Positions 26,161-34,506 of a stretch of 64,000 nt of DNA are shown in pieces; positions within the stretch are counted from its first letter, which is position 1, and the number at the start of each line of letters is the position of its first letter. This DNA comes from Aestuariirhabdus sp049985285 (GTDB lineage Bacteria; Pseudomonadota; Gammaproteobacteria; Pseudomonadales; Aestuariirhabdaceae), in contig NZ_JBNIEU010000002.1 of assembly GCF_049985285.1 (NCBI RefSeq), positions 558,001-622,000 of the forward strand, given 5' to 3'. The notes below the pieces were generated by a model. That model saw only the letters and a program-made list of their open reading frames with translations, searched no databases and was not told the DNA's origin. The translations under genes were made by a program, and so were the position numbers.

Positions 26161-26178
26161 GTCGGGCTAAAGCCCGAC
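26161..26178. repeat. Palindromic hairpin element
   Basis: GTCGGGCT / AGCCCGAC form an 8-bp perfect stem with a 2-nt spacer. Elements of this form are commonly dispersed between genes in gammaproteobacteria. There is no U-tract and no adjacent gene end, so it is not called a terminator. Confidence 0.6.
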
Positions 26179-26207
26179 CTATGGGTTTGTGGGTACGCGA
26201 CAAATGC

Positions 26208-26291
26208 TGGATACCCGCCTACGCGAGTATGACAACGTAAGAATCGAAAGGACGTTAATCGAGCCGTGGATACCGCCTACGCGAGTATGAC
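26208..26291 (+). repeat. Paired short repeats (TGGATACC...GCGAGTATGAC)
   Basis: Two copies of a 25-26 nt unit: 26208-26233 and 26267-26291, identical except that the second lacks one C. Each begins TGGATACC and ends GCGAGTATGAC, and has internal dyad CGCCT/GCG. The unit resembles a short dispersed repeat frequent in proteobacterial intergenic DNA. Confidence 0.7.
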
Positions 26292-26307
26292 GAGGGGTTG
26301 GGACGAT

Positions 26308-26380
26308 GCGCAGTGCAGCCGAAGGCCGATGAAGTGGGGGCGCGCTTTCTTTGCTTCCGTTTCTTTGCCGCGCGCAAAGA
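26308..26380 (+). repeat. 73-nt direct repeat, copy B
   Basis: Second copy of the 25993-26065 repeat (two mismatches). Its weaker extension (to about 26411) reaches the stop codon of the beta-propeller gene at 26410-26412, so the last codons of that gene may derive from repeat DNA. Confidence 0.85.
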
Positions 26381-26409
26381 GGTGACGTCGTCCAGCAGGA
26401 CGCCCCCCG

Positions 26410-27723
26410 TCAAAGCAGCATCCCATACACCGGCGAATCAACATGCCGCACCAGGATGGCGACCTCGCGCCCCCCAAAGCGGGCAACCCGAAAACGGCCA
26501 AAGGTATGGCTGAGGTTGTTGTTGGTATAGCGACTATGGCGCGCGGCATCCGCGATCGGGTCGAGGGTATTATGGGGTGACACCAACGGCTGCCACCGCC
26601 AGCACCCGCTCGTCCACGCGCCCCAGTCATCGCCCGGCGGCGCGCTGATCGAATAGGGTGCGCTGCCATCGAGGGCCGAGTAGTAGATGAAACGCTCGCG
26701 TACTGCGCTGTATTCCAGAGCAGCAAAGGGGCTGATGGCGATGGGGGAGGAGCTCTCCAGTACCACGGGCGGCTCCGCAGGTCGGGCCGGATTCAGTGCC
26801 AGCAGGGTGTTGGATTGGTGACAGGCGACTAGCAGCAGATCTCGACTGGGGTCGTAAGCCATGACGTTATGATCCGCCTTGTGCGGGAGCTTGCTCGGGT
26901 AGCATGGACCCCAGTGGCCGCAGCTGCCATCGCCATTATTGCCGTCGGGGTAGAAGCCGGTGAAGCTGTTGCCGTCGTCGCCGGAGTGTCCCCACAGCAC
27001 TCTGCGAGCGGAGTCCCAGGCGCTGAAGCCTGCTGAGTTAAGTGCCGCAGCGGGGTGTTTTGGACCCCGCCGCCACCGTTTTGTCTCCAGGTTAAACAGG
27101 TGAGGAATCGGCGTTGGTACGACATCGGGCCCCAGCTGTTGCTGGCCTTTAAGCAGCATAAAATCGTTTCCGATGGGATCGTATTGCACATAACCGTAGG
27201 TGTGGGGAGGCAGGGGAGAGCCATCCGGGTAGCAGGCAGTTGGGTAGTTGGCGCCTGCGCCGTAGGCGTTATTGTGTCCGCTGGTATACCCGTCTGAGAT
27301 TCGAGACCACTGTCGAGCTGCCAGATCGAAGGCGTGCACATCGGAGCCGAAATAGTCGTTGTGCCCGCCACCAAAGCAGATCATCGCGCCATTGGGGCCG
27401 AAGCGGGTAGCCAGCACCGCTCCGTTCCAGCATTCGGTGATGGAGCGAAAATCTCCGCGCCCGCTCCAGGGTGCCTTAGCGTAACGCCCTGTGAGGCGCC
27501 GCAGCCGAGCGGGCAGCGAGGTGGCGGGGTTCAGTGCGGGATCGCAGGCGGGATCACCATCGGTCAGGTAGCGGGTGCCCGGCGGAGTGGGCGGCAGCTG
27601 CAGGTCGGGGCGGTTGCCCGATAGGCGGTACCAGTGCCCCGGTTCCATATCCGCGCTCCAGGTCGGGAGCGCCCCCAAACAGGGCCTGGAGTCTGTGGGT
27701 GTTTTAACGGGTATAGATGTCAT
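26410..27723 (-). CDS. Beta-propeller (kelch/galactose-oxidase-like) protein of unknown function
   Basis: 437 residues from ATG 27723. It contains repeated blocks with the rhythm of a beta-propeller: WNGAVLATRFGPNGAMICFGGG, AFDLAARQWSRISDG, YGYVQYDPIGNDFMLLKG, HLFNLETKRWRRGP, WDSARRVLWGHSGDDGNSF and NVMAYDPSRDLLLVACHQSN, i.e. about six blades. No signal peptide is visible, so location is uncertain. It is rich in Trp, Pro and Gly, with a base composition slightly higher in GC than its neighbours. There is no strong ribosome binding site. The 3' end abuts a dispersed repeat, which suggests a horizontally acquired or recently rearranged gene. Confidence 0.7.
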   Translation of the reverse strand: MTSIPVKTPTDSRPCLGALPTWSADMEPGHWYRLSGNRPDLQLPPTPPGTRYLTDGDPACDPALNPATSLPARLRRLTGRYAKAPWSGRGDFRSITECWNGAVLATRFGPNGAMICFGGGHNDYFGSDVHAFDLAARQWSRISDGYTSGHNNAYGAGANYPTACYPDGSPLPPHTYGYVQYDPIGNDFMLLKGQQQLGPDVVPTPIPHLFNLETKRWRRGPKHPAAALNSAGFSAWDSARRVLWGHSGDDGNSFTGFYPDGNNGDGSCGHWGPCYPSKLPHKADHNVMAYDPSRDLLLVACHQSNTLLALNPARPAEPPVVLESSSPIAISPFAALEYSAVRERFIYYSALDGSAPYSISAPPGDDWGAWTSGCWRWQPLVSPHNTLDPIADAARHSRYTNNNLSHTFGRFRVARFGGREVAILVRHVDSPVYGMLL

Positions 27724-27814
27724 CACACAACTGTAGCCTGAACTGCATCAATTAGTGATTGTGACAGGAGCTGTGGGCGGCGATGGACAGTAGGGTGGCC
27801 TTGTAAAGTGAAGG

Positions 27815-28501
27815 CTACGGGAGATCAAACCAGAGGGCTTCGATCGGGCTTGTGATAGCCATGTGTACCTCAGCCAACCCCTGCACGGTGGCACCGTCCC
27901 CAGGGGTTAAGTGGGAGCCGTCGACAGTGAGTGTGCCGGAAATGAGGTGCAGGTAGCCCGAACGGCCTGTTTCTAGCGGCAGACGCTGTTGGCCTATCGG
28001 TAGTCGTAGTTGGTAGATCTGCGCATCCTGGCGAATCGGCAGGCTGCCCTGTCGGCCATCTTTCGACACCAGCAGGGTGATGCCCTCGCTGGAGCTGAAA
28101 TCCCTTTGGTCGTAACGAGGAGGGGCGCCGACCCGGTCGGGTTGAATCCATATCTGCAGCAGTTGGAGAGGGGTTGTCGGTGAGGGGTTATGCTCGCTGT
28201 GTTCAATTCCGGTACCCGCGCTCATTACCTGAACTTCCCCCGCTTTGAGGGTCGTATGGAACCCCATGGTATCGCGGTGTTCGATCAGCCCCTGAAGCAT
28301 GTAAGTGATGATCTCCATGTCGCGGTGGGGGTGGGTGTCGAACCCCATGCCGGGGGCAACCATGTCGTCGTTAATCACTCGTAGCGCCGAGACGCCCATC
28401 TGCTGCGGGTCGTAGTAGTCGGCAAAGGAGAAACTGTAGCGGGTCTGCAGCCAGCCATAGTCGCCACGGCCGCGCTCACTGGATTTTCGGACACTGATCA
28501 T
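27815..28501 (-). CDS. Pirin family protein (YhhW-like)
   Basis: 228 residues from ATG 28501. Pirins are bicupin proteins; some have quercetin dioxygenase activity or act as redox-linked regulators. The N-terminal cupin shows THPHRDMEIITYMLQG and GEVQVMSAGTGIEHSEHN with the His/Glu metal ligands, followed by the typical LQLLQIWIQP. The C-terminal cupin ends GYLHLISGTLTVDG. It lies 92 nt downstream of nothing obvious and 97 nt after the doxX stop on the same strand, across the tandem duplication at 28531-28600. Confidence 0.92.
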   Translation of the reverse strand: MISVRKSSERGRGDYGWLQTRYSFSFADYYDPQQMGVSALRVINDDMVAPGMGFDTHPHRDMEIITYMLQGLIEHRDTMGFHTTLKAGEVQVMSAGTGIEHSEHNPSPTTPLQLLQIWIQPDRVGAPPRYDQRDFSSSEGITLLVSKDGRQGSLPIRQDAQIYQLRLPIGQQRLPLETGRSGYLHLISGTLTVDGSHLTPGDGATVQGLAEVHMAITSPIEALWFDLP

Positions 28502-28530
28502 CACGTATACCTCTCCCGCAGGGGCGAAAT

Positions 28531-28600
28531 CTGGCCCCTGCTCATTACTCGTTAACCCGGCTATTCTGGCCCCTGCTCATTACTCGTTAACCCGGCTATT
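28531..28600. repeat. Perfect tandem duplication of a 35-nt unit
   Basis: Two adjacent identical copies, 28531-28565 and 28566-28600, each starting CTGGCCCCTG and ending CCCGGCTATT. There is no mismatch between them, so the event is recent or conserved by selection. The second copy supplies the first two bases of the doxX stop codon (28599-28601). Confidence 0.95.
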
Positions 28601-29036
28601 AACGACTCAGTAAACCATCAATGGAGTGCGAACCGGCACCACTAAAGGCCAGTGAAGCGGTAGCTGCCAATAGGGCGAGGCCGAACTCGTAACCGCCATT
28701 GCTGAGGAACAGGCCATTACCAATATGCACAGCGAGTATAGCGACCACCATAGTGACGGCGCAGACCAAAGCTGCAGGGCGGGTGAGCAGGCCCACTAGC
28801 AGGGCGATGCCACCGAAGAACTCGGCGCTACCCGCCATCAGGGCCATCAGATAGCCGGGTTCGAGGCCGATGGAGGCCATCCACTGCCCGGTGCCTTCGA
28901 GGCCGTAGCCGCCGAAGGCTCCAAACAGTTTCTGGGCACCATGAGCGATAAGGATGATACCTACCGGGATGCGCAAAATCAGGGCGGCGATGCCGGCGTT
29001 GCTGGACAGAATTCGATGAAAGAGGGTTTTGTTCAT
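28599..29036 (-). CDS. DoxX family membrane protein
   Basis: 145 residues with four hydrophobic helices. ALILRIPVGIILIAHGAQKLFGAFGGYG, then GSAEFFGGIALLVGLLTRPAALVCAVTM, is the standard DoxX pattern. Family members are small inner membrane proteins implicated in thiosulfate:quinone oxidation or redox stress, but most are uncharacterised. The pirin gene follows on the same strand; DoxX/pirin adjacency is frequent in proteobacteria and hints at a shared oxidative-stress role. Upstream, a 6-bp inverted repeat GGCACC/GGTGCC lies at 29080-29097. Confidence 0.92.
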   Translation of the reverse strand: MNKTLFHRILSSNAGIAALILRIPVGIILIAHGAQKLFGAFGGYGLEGTGQWMASIGLEPGYLMALMAGSAEFFGGIALLVGLLTRPAALVCAVTMVVAILAVHIGNGLFLSNGGYEFGLALLAATASLAFSGAGSHSIDGLLSR

Positions 29037-29171
29037 GGTGTTGCTCCGCGATAAAGACAGGGGTCAGGGTGGATAGAGTGGCACCAGATTAGGTGCCTAT
29101 CCCCGATGAAGAAAGCGGAGCGTTTCGGTCAAATTGTTCAAATCATTTGATTGATTTTATGACGGCTAAAA

Positions 29172-30023
29172 CTATGGGTTTTCCAGGGCGAAGTGTCGCA
29201 GTAGCTGAATCTCTTCGGCCCAGATACTGGAGTCGATGGTTTCCAGCACCATGGGAATTCCGTTAAAACGCTTGTCGCCCATGATGTAGCGGAACACCTC
29301 CAGACCGATCTCGCCTTTGCCCAGACTCTGGTGGCGATCAACCCGGCTGCCGAGTTTGATCTTGGCATCGTTCAGGTGCATCCCCTTGAGGTATTGAAAG
29401 CCAACAATACTCGCGAAGTCGGCGAAGGTTTGCTCGCAGTCGGCAGGGGTGCGCAGATCGTAGCCTGCGGCGAAAGCGTGGCAGGTATCGAGGCACACAC
29501 CCACCCGCGATTTATCCTCGACTCCGTCGATGATCTGGGCGAGCTGCTCGAACCGGTAACCCAGGTTGGAGCCCTGCCCGGCGGTGTTTTCGATCACCGC
29601 CGTAACCCCCTGGCTGGCATCGAGGGCGATGTTGATCGACTCGGCGATGCGCGCCAGGCAGTCATCAATAGGGATCCGTTTCAGGTGACTGCCGGGGTGA
29701 AAGTTGAGGTAGATCAACCCCAGCTGTTCACAGCGCTGCATCTCGTCGATAAAGGCGGCACGGGACTTTTCCAGCGGGTCGCGCTCCGGGTGCCCCAAAT
29801 TGATCAGGTAGCTGTCGTGGGGCAGGATCTGCTCGGGCCTGAAGCCGAGTTCGTCACAGGTGCTGCGAAACTCATCAATCACCTCGGTGCTGAGCGGCGG
29901 AGCCTCCCAGCGACGTTGGTTTTTGGTAAACAGGGCAAAGGCATTGGCTTCCAGCGCCTTGGCGTTGCGTGGGGCGTTGGCCACACCGCCGCTGGCGCTT
30001 ACATGGGCTCCGACGTACTTCAT
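29172..30023 (-). CDS. nfo: Endonuclease IV (deoxyribonuclease IV)
   Basis: 283 residues, typical length. The enzyme cleaves 5' to abasic sites in base-excision repair and uses three metal ions. Visible blocks are YVGAHVSASGG at the N-terminus, LPHDSYLINLGHP, LIYLNFHPGSHL, IENTAGQGSNLG (metal Glu), VGVCLDTCHAFAAGYD and HLNDAK, with SRVDRHQSLGKGEIG. All expected metal ligands appear present. It is a single gene, not obviously in an operon. Confidence 0.97.
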   Translation of the reverse strand: MKYVGAHVSASGGVANAPRNAKALEANAFALFTKNQRRWEAPPLSTEVIDEFRSTCDELGFRPEQILPHDSYLINLGHPERDPLEKSRAAFIDEMQRCEQLGLIYLNFHPGSHLKRIPIDDCLARIAESINIALDASQGVTAVIENTAGQGSNLGYRFEQLAQIIDGVEDKSRVGVCLDTCHAFAAGYDLRTPADCEQTFADFASIVGFQYLKGMHLNDAKIKLGSRVDRHQSLGKGEIGLEVFRYIMGDKRFNGIPMVLETIDSSIWAEEIQLLRHFALENP

Positions 30024-30140
30024 GGACCGCTCCTCGTCAGGTTGAGAAGCGGTGGATTATACCGGTAAACCCGATTGATGTTCGACGCCGGGATTGATTT
30101 TAATGCATCGCGTTAGATTCACGGCTTTAAAGCAGCGGGG

Positions 30141-30536
30141 TTATGAATCGCCACTATGCAGAAAACGGTCCAGGTCAATGGTCTCGGTGGGGTCGATATT
30201 GAGCGCTTCCCGCACCTTCTTGAACAGTTCATCGTAGGCTTTGGACTGCATGAAAATAGGGGAAGCGTTGACCGCGTGTTCGCCCTCTCCCAGTACGCCC
30301 ATATGGCGTAGCTCTTCCCGGGTGCGGTGAGCGAAATTAAACGCCATATCCCGCCGCATGGTGAAATCGCTATTCAGGGTTCGGCCATCGGCCATCTTCA
30401 CGTTTAGGGCTATTTTGACGGCGTGTTCGGTGTCATTGGAGTCGGTGCTAATGTTGGCCTGCACTTCGGCGTGAAAGCTATGGCCATCGGCTTTAACCAG
30501 CTGGTAAGTGACGGGGTCAAATTGGGTAACTGCCAT
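30141..30536 (-). CDS. Small conserved-looking protein of unknown function
   Basis: 131 residues, soluble, with alternating beta-type stretches (SFHAEVQANISTD, AVKIALNVKMADGRTLNSDFTM) followed by helical RRDMAFNFAHRTREELRHMG and a C-terminal helix. The MRRDMAFNFA block is reminiscent of the DUF5064 family of pseudomonads, but only from memory and weakly. No signal peptide or membrane segment. It is divergent from the membrane protein gene at 30622, with an 85-nt spacer. Confidence 0.6.
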   Translation of the reverse strand: MAVTQFDPVTYQLVKADGHSFHAEVQANISTDSNDTEHAVKIALNVKMADGRTLNSDFTMRRDMAFNFAHRTREELRHMGVLGEGEHAVNASPIFMQSKAYDELFKKVREALNIDPTETIDLDRFLHSGDS

Positions 30537-30621
30537 GGATTACTCCCTTTAGTCATGGTGGTGATAGTCCCATAGTAGGAGATCAAAAGCCTGTTGTCAG
30601 GCCTGCTAACAGGGTGGCTGT

Positions 30622-31509
30622 ATGATATTTCCCCTGCGTTCGAACACTAGGTTTGCGCTCATGAAAGCTGTACCGGGTCATCGGGGTCACCTGTTACACA
30701 GGGTTGGTTGGCAGTGGAGGTGTTTTTTTGTGGAGCAGGCCCGAATAAAGTGGCGGTTAGGGGGGCACGATCTCTTGCGGTACAGTATCGCGCTGATGCT
30801 GGTTGGTAGCGGCGCTGCCTTGCTGGTGGCTATGGCGCAGGGGAACGCCCAGACGCAGTTGATGGAAGCGATTTATGGCAGCCAGGGGCGTATCAATGCT
30901 TTTTTTCAGCGCTTTGTGCTGCGGGGCGGGTTCACTCACAGGGATCTGCTGATGGTGCTTGCCCTGGGCCAGTGCGCGGCGGGGGGGTTGTTGCTGATCA
31001 ATCGTTTTACCCGAGTCGTGTTGTGGGTGGTGCTCGCGGGGGGGGGTATGCGCATCGCCGCTCTGCCCGTGATGACGGTACCGATGGTGGAGCTGGATGT
31101 GATGACCTATACATCACCGGCCCTGTTGGTGAGGGCAGTGGATATAGGTGTCGCGCTGGTGGTGGTTGTTCTGTTGTGCCATCAATCGGAAGCCCCCCCG
31201 GCGATGGAGGCGGGGCTGCTGAAGGCTGCGCTGGTAGTCCCTTTGGTTATAGGAGGGCTGTTTTATGGTATGGCCAAGGTCAACTCGTTTGATATGCCTG
31301 CCTGGTGGCTGCTGACCGTTGCGGGCCTGCTGTTATGGCGGCATTGGCTGGTATCCCGCATAGGTGCGGGTACCGTGCTGGTGGTTTTGCTGTATTCGGT
31401 TTTTCGGCATCTGGTGGGCATGCACCCCCTGTATGAGCTGGCATCCGTGCTGGGATTGCTGCCTTTAATGGCGGCAGCCGGGGTATTGTTGGTCTCGTCT
31501 GGTCGCTAG
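30622..31509 (+). CDS. Multi-pass membrane protein of unknown function
   Basis: 295 residues with seven to eight hydrophobic segments from about residue 53 onward (YSIALMLVGSGAALLVAMA, RDLLMVLALGQCAAGGLLL, VVLWVVLAGGGM, DIGVALVVVVLLC, ALVVPLVIGGLFYGMAK, WWLLTVAGLLLW, GAGTVLVVLLYSVF, ASVLGLLPLMAAAGVLLV). An Arg-rich N-terminus precedes the first helix. No family recognised. The start at 30622 or the ATG at 30661 are both possible. The gene contains a run of nine G (31038-31046) inside codons for Ala-Gly-Gly-Gly. Confidence 0.6.
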   Translation: MIFPLRSNTRFALMKAVPGHRGHLLHRVGWQWRCFFVEQARIKWRLGGHDLLRYSIALMLVGSGAALLVAMAQGNAQTQLMEAIYGSQGRINAFFQRFVLRGGFTHRDLLMVLALGQCAAGGLLLINRFTRVVLWVVLAGGGMRIAALPVMTVPMVELDVMTYTSPALLVRAVDIGVALVVVVLLCHQSEAPPAMEAGLLKAALVVPLVIGGLFYGMAKVNSFDMPAWWLLTVAGLLLWRHWLVSRIGAGTVLVVLLYSVFRHLVGMHPLYELASVLGLLPLMAAAGVLLVSSGR

Positions 31510-31671
31510 AAACCGGGATCTGTTTAGATCTGAAAGGCAGAAAGAGTGGGTGTTTAAAACCCAACAGGTCTGATGAAAGTGCCACAACAGGTGAAAAAAC
31601 AGGCGAAAACCGGAGTATACTCTCTCCATAGCGGTTTAGTTTAACGATTCAGTACGAGTGAGGTTTTGATC

Positions 31672-31902
31672 ATGGCTGTAGAAGGACTTTCCGTATCAAC
31701 TCCGGTTGCGCCAAGCACCGGTGCGCAAAATCAGGACAGGGTGCAGCAGCGCCAGCAGTTGGAGGACGCGCAGCAGGCAGAGCAGCGCAGAGATGATGTC
31801 GCCCAGGTGCAGCAAGTTGAGCAGAGTCAACAGGCGGAGCAGGAGCAGCAGATCCAGGATCAGGATAACCGGGTAGGCACCCAGATCGATCTCAGTGCCT
31901 GA
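31672..31902 (+). CDS. Small Gln-rich protein
   Basis: 76 residues from ATG 31672 (GTGAGG upstream). The N-terminal third is VSTPVAPSTGAQNQDR; the middle and end are very rich in Gln, Glu and Asp in heptad-like spacing (VQQRQQLEDAQQAEQRR, QQAEQEQQIQDQDN), predicting a charged coiled coil. No signal peptide or membrane segment. Function unknown. A strong terminator at 32041-32064 follows after about 140 nt. Confidence 0.5.
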   Translation: MAVEGLSVSTPVAPSTGAQNQDRVQQRQQLEDAQQAEQRRDDVAQVQQVEQSQQAEQEQQIQDQDNRVGTQIDLSA

Positions 31903-32040
31903 TCTTTTTCTGGCTAGATCTCGTCAGCTCGATTGATTGCCGGGTTAGGGGCTGGGATGGTGCCCGGTTGGCATAGAGATGAGCAAGATGAGCCGGGCCA
32001 GTACTGGCGATGCATGAGTATGGCTACCGCCGAAAATGTT

Positions 32041-32064
32041 AAGGGAGCGCAAGCTCCCTTTTTT
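32041..32064 (+). terminator. Rho-independent terminator
   Basis: Perfect 8-bp stem AAGGGAGC/GCTCCCTT with a GCAA tetraloop, followed by TTTT. It lies downstream of the Gln-rich gene. The remainder of 31903-32412 holds no gene I can see; it contains the presumed promoter region for the binding-protein gene at 32413, with no recognisable sigma-54 or operator site. Confidence 0.85.
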
Positions 32065-32412
32065 GCGGCTGTTAAGAAAGGGTTTTATCGGGGCCGCACC
32101 AGAGGGTGACCAAGCGCAAAAAAAATGATCCAAGGCCATGACATCGTTTCCGTTTTACTTCATGCTGCTAGGCCGCACTAAGACTTTTCTGGATGACTGT
32201 CGAATGTTTTAAGACCAAAGGCTAATAATTGGTCAGTGGGGTAGCAGGTAGAGTAATTGGGGGTAGGGGAGTTTTCCTTGCAGGGCGGTGAAGTTTTTTC
32301 TCTTCGGGCCCGCTTTCACGCAGTCTCCTGGCGGCCTCGATGCGCTATCGGAAACTGCCCTGTTTCAGGGAACGATCGACGCTTCACCAGAATAATAACG
32401 AGAGAATATGGC

Positions 32413-33666
32413 ATGAAGGCATGTAGGTGGTTGTTTCTGCTAGCAGGTTTTTGCACTATCGCTGCTCAGGCAGCCGATGAGGTCGTTAAGATTGGTCTGA
32501 ACTACCCCAAGACAGGGCACTACAAAGAGCAGGGTCTCGAACAGATGCGCGGCGCTCTGATGGCGTTGGACGAAATTAACGGATCCGGGGGGATCCTCGG
32601 GCGTCAAGTTGAGATGGTCAGCCGTAACACCTCCTCGCGCCCCAGCAAGGGGGTAAAAAACGTTGACGATATGGTGCGTAACGAAGGCGTACGTATGGTG
32701 TTTGGCGGCTCCTCCAGCGCGGTGGCAATAGCGTCGGGCAAAAAAGCCAAAGAGCTGAACGTACCCTATTTCGGCACTCTGACCTATTCCAATACCACGA
32801 CCGGTGTAGAAGGCCACACCCATATGTTCAGGGAGACCTACAACGCGTGGATGTCTTCCAAGGTTCTCTCCAAGCATCTGAATGCGAACTACGCGGGCAA
32901 GAAGTTTTTCTACATTACCGCCGATTACACCTGGGGTTGGTCTACCGAAGAGTCGCTACGTATCTTTACCAATACCACCGATACGGCAGCTCACCCCGGG
33001 GTTAAAACGCCTTTTCCAAAATCCCGCGCCAAGCACTTTAAGGAGGCGCTGGCCACTGCACAAGCGTCCGACGCCGATGTGCTGGTGCTGGTGCTTTTCG
33101 GCAACGATATGGTGCGTGGCTTGAGTCTCGCCTACAACATGGGCCTGAAAAAAGAGATGCAGATCGTGGTGCCCAACCTGACCCTCGGTATGGTGCGCGA
33201 TGCAGGTCCTACGGTTATGTCAGGCGTGCTCGGTGCGGTGCCCTGGAGCTGGAATGTACCCTATATCTATGATTATGCGAAGGGTAAGCAGTTTGTTGAG
33301 GAGTATTCGCGTCTTTATTCCAGCTATCCATCCAGCTCGGCGGCGTCAGCTTACAGTATTTTGCACCAGTATAAAGATGCCGTTGAACGAGCCCAGAGCT
33401 TTGAAACTCGTGATGTGATTCGTTCGCTGGAAGGACACAGTTACTCACTGCTGAAAGATGAGCAAAGCTGGCGTAAGTTTGATCACCAGAATGTGCAAAC
33501 GGTGTATGCGGTGCGGTGTCGGGAGTTGGCCGATGTTTTCAGTGATCGATACAACCTGGATTACTTTGAGGTGATCGATTCCCTTTCTGGTAATGAGGCG
33601 GCGCGAACCTATGATGAGTGGGTTGAGGTCCGTAAGAGGGCGAAAAAACCGCTGGTGTTGCAGTAG
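32413..33666 (+). CDS. ABC transporter periplasmic binding protein (Leu/Ile/Val- or urea-type)
   Basis: 417 residues from ATG 32413 with signal peptide MKACRWLFLLAGFCTIAAQA. The mature part starts EVVKIGLNYPKTGHYKEQG and has GALMALDEINGSGGILGR and VFGGSSSAVAIASGKKAKE, the hallmarks of the receptor-ligand-binding, type I periplasmic binding fold. The ligand is not predictable. No permease or ATPase gene is adjacent. A 17-bp-stem terminator follows. An open upstream extension (from 32257) lacks coding character and a signal peptide. Confidence 0.88.
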   Translation: MKACRWLFLLAGFCTIAAQAADEVVKIGLNYPKTGHYKEQGLEQMRGALMALDEINGSGGILGRQVEMVSRNTSSRPSKGVKNVDDMVRNEGVRMVFGGSSSAVAIASGKKAKELNVPYFGTLTYSNTTTGVEGHTHMFRETYNAWMSSKVLSKHLNANYAGKKFFYITADYTWGWSTEESLRIFTNTTDTAAHPGVKTPFPKSRAKHFKEALATAQASDADVLVLVLFGNDMVRGLSLAYNMGLKKEMQIVVPNLTLGMVRDAGPTVMSGVLGAVPWSWNVPYIYDYAKGKQFVEEYSRLYSSYPSSSAASAYSILHQYKDAVERAQSFETRDVIRSLEGHSYSLLKDEQSWRKFDHQNVQTVYAVRCRELADVFSDRYNLDYFEVIDSLSGNEAARTYDEWVEVRKRAKKPLVLQ

Positions 33667-33683
33667 CCACAGGCTAAAAATTG

Positions 33684-33722
33684 AAACCAGAAAACGGGAG
33701 CTTGGCTCCCGTTTTCTGGTTT
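33684..33722. terminator. Strong bidirectional terminator hairpin
   Basis: Near-perfect 17-bp stem with a 5-nt loop (CTTGG), with CCAGAAAACGGGAG on the left and its complement CTCCCGTTTTCTGG on the right. A-rich on one side and T-rich on the other, it can serve both convergent genes: the binding protein (ends 33666) and marC (ends 33781). Confidence 0.9.
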
Positions 33723-33780
33723 AGGCAAGGCCATTGTGCGCTCAGCTGAATCTGGAGCGGCCAGGTGAGCAAGGGCTGTC

Positions 33781-34371
33781 TCAGCTCATAAAGTTTTTTA
33801 CACCGGTAAAGAAGATCTGGGCGGCAATTGCGGAAACAAAGAGCCCCGTCACCTTGGTGAGAATGACCTGGGTGTGCGGACGATTGAGGAAGTGAACCCG
33901 GTTGGATAGGCGCAGTAGCAGGCCAACCGCGATCACGGCGCAGAATAACGCAAGCGCAACACTGATTCGCTCCTGGGTGTTTTTAAGCTCGGCACCGATA
34001 ACCATAAGTACCCCGATAACCCCGGGCCCCACAGTAATCGGCATTGCCAGCGGGACTACGGCGATATCCTGGCCGTGGCTGGCGGACACATCGGCACGCC
34101 CGTTAATCATCGACAAAGCCGATAAAAACAGCACCGCTCCGGCGCCGATGCGAAAAGCGTCCAAGGTGATGCTAAACAGCTGAAAAATAGTCTCGCCCGC
34201 AAGAAAAATAATGAAACTGCTGACCATGACGGCAATAGTCACCTTGTTGGCGATACGGTTTCTCTCGGGTGTTCCCAAATCTTTGGTCAGTGATGCGAAC
34301 ACCGAGACCACAAAAAACGGGGTGAAGATAAAGAAAATCTTGAGAAAGTAATGGATAAATATCGGGGTCAT
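33781..34371 (-). CDS. MarC family integral membrane protein
   Basis: 196 residues from ATG 34371. Six hydrophobic helices; the FFLKIFFIFTPFFVVSVFASLT beginning and the internal PLAMPITVGPGVIGVLMVIG are hallmarks of the MarC/UPF0056 family. MarC proteins are inner membrane proteins of unknown function. The frame is open to 34506, but the additional residues lack coding character and the ATG at 34371 gives the canonical N-terminus. Confidence 0.93.
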   Translation of the reverse strand: MTPIFIHYFLKIFFIFTPFFVVSVFASLTKDLGTPERNRIANKVTIAVMVSSFIIFLAGETIFQLFSITLDAFRIGAGAVLFLSALSMINGRADVSASHGQDIAVVPLAMPITVGPGVIGVLMVIGAELKNTQERISVALALFCAVIAVGLLLRLSNRVHFLNRPHTQVILTKVTGLFVSAIAAQIFFTGVKNFMS

Positions 34372-34506
34372 TGTGGTAACGCAATTCGGTGAATAGGGTG
34401 TTATCAGCATAGACGGCTGCGGGGCGCGAAGAGTAATGAGATCCATGGGTAAGCGCAAATTTTTTTCTCTGCTATATCTTTGGCTAACGACGGCGCTGGA
34501 GAACAA

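Noticed and set aside
25820..26203. Long minus-strand open frames across the repeat mosaic
   Set aside because: They read the FFARGKET-type repeat peptide, which I consider non-coding repeat DNA.
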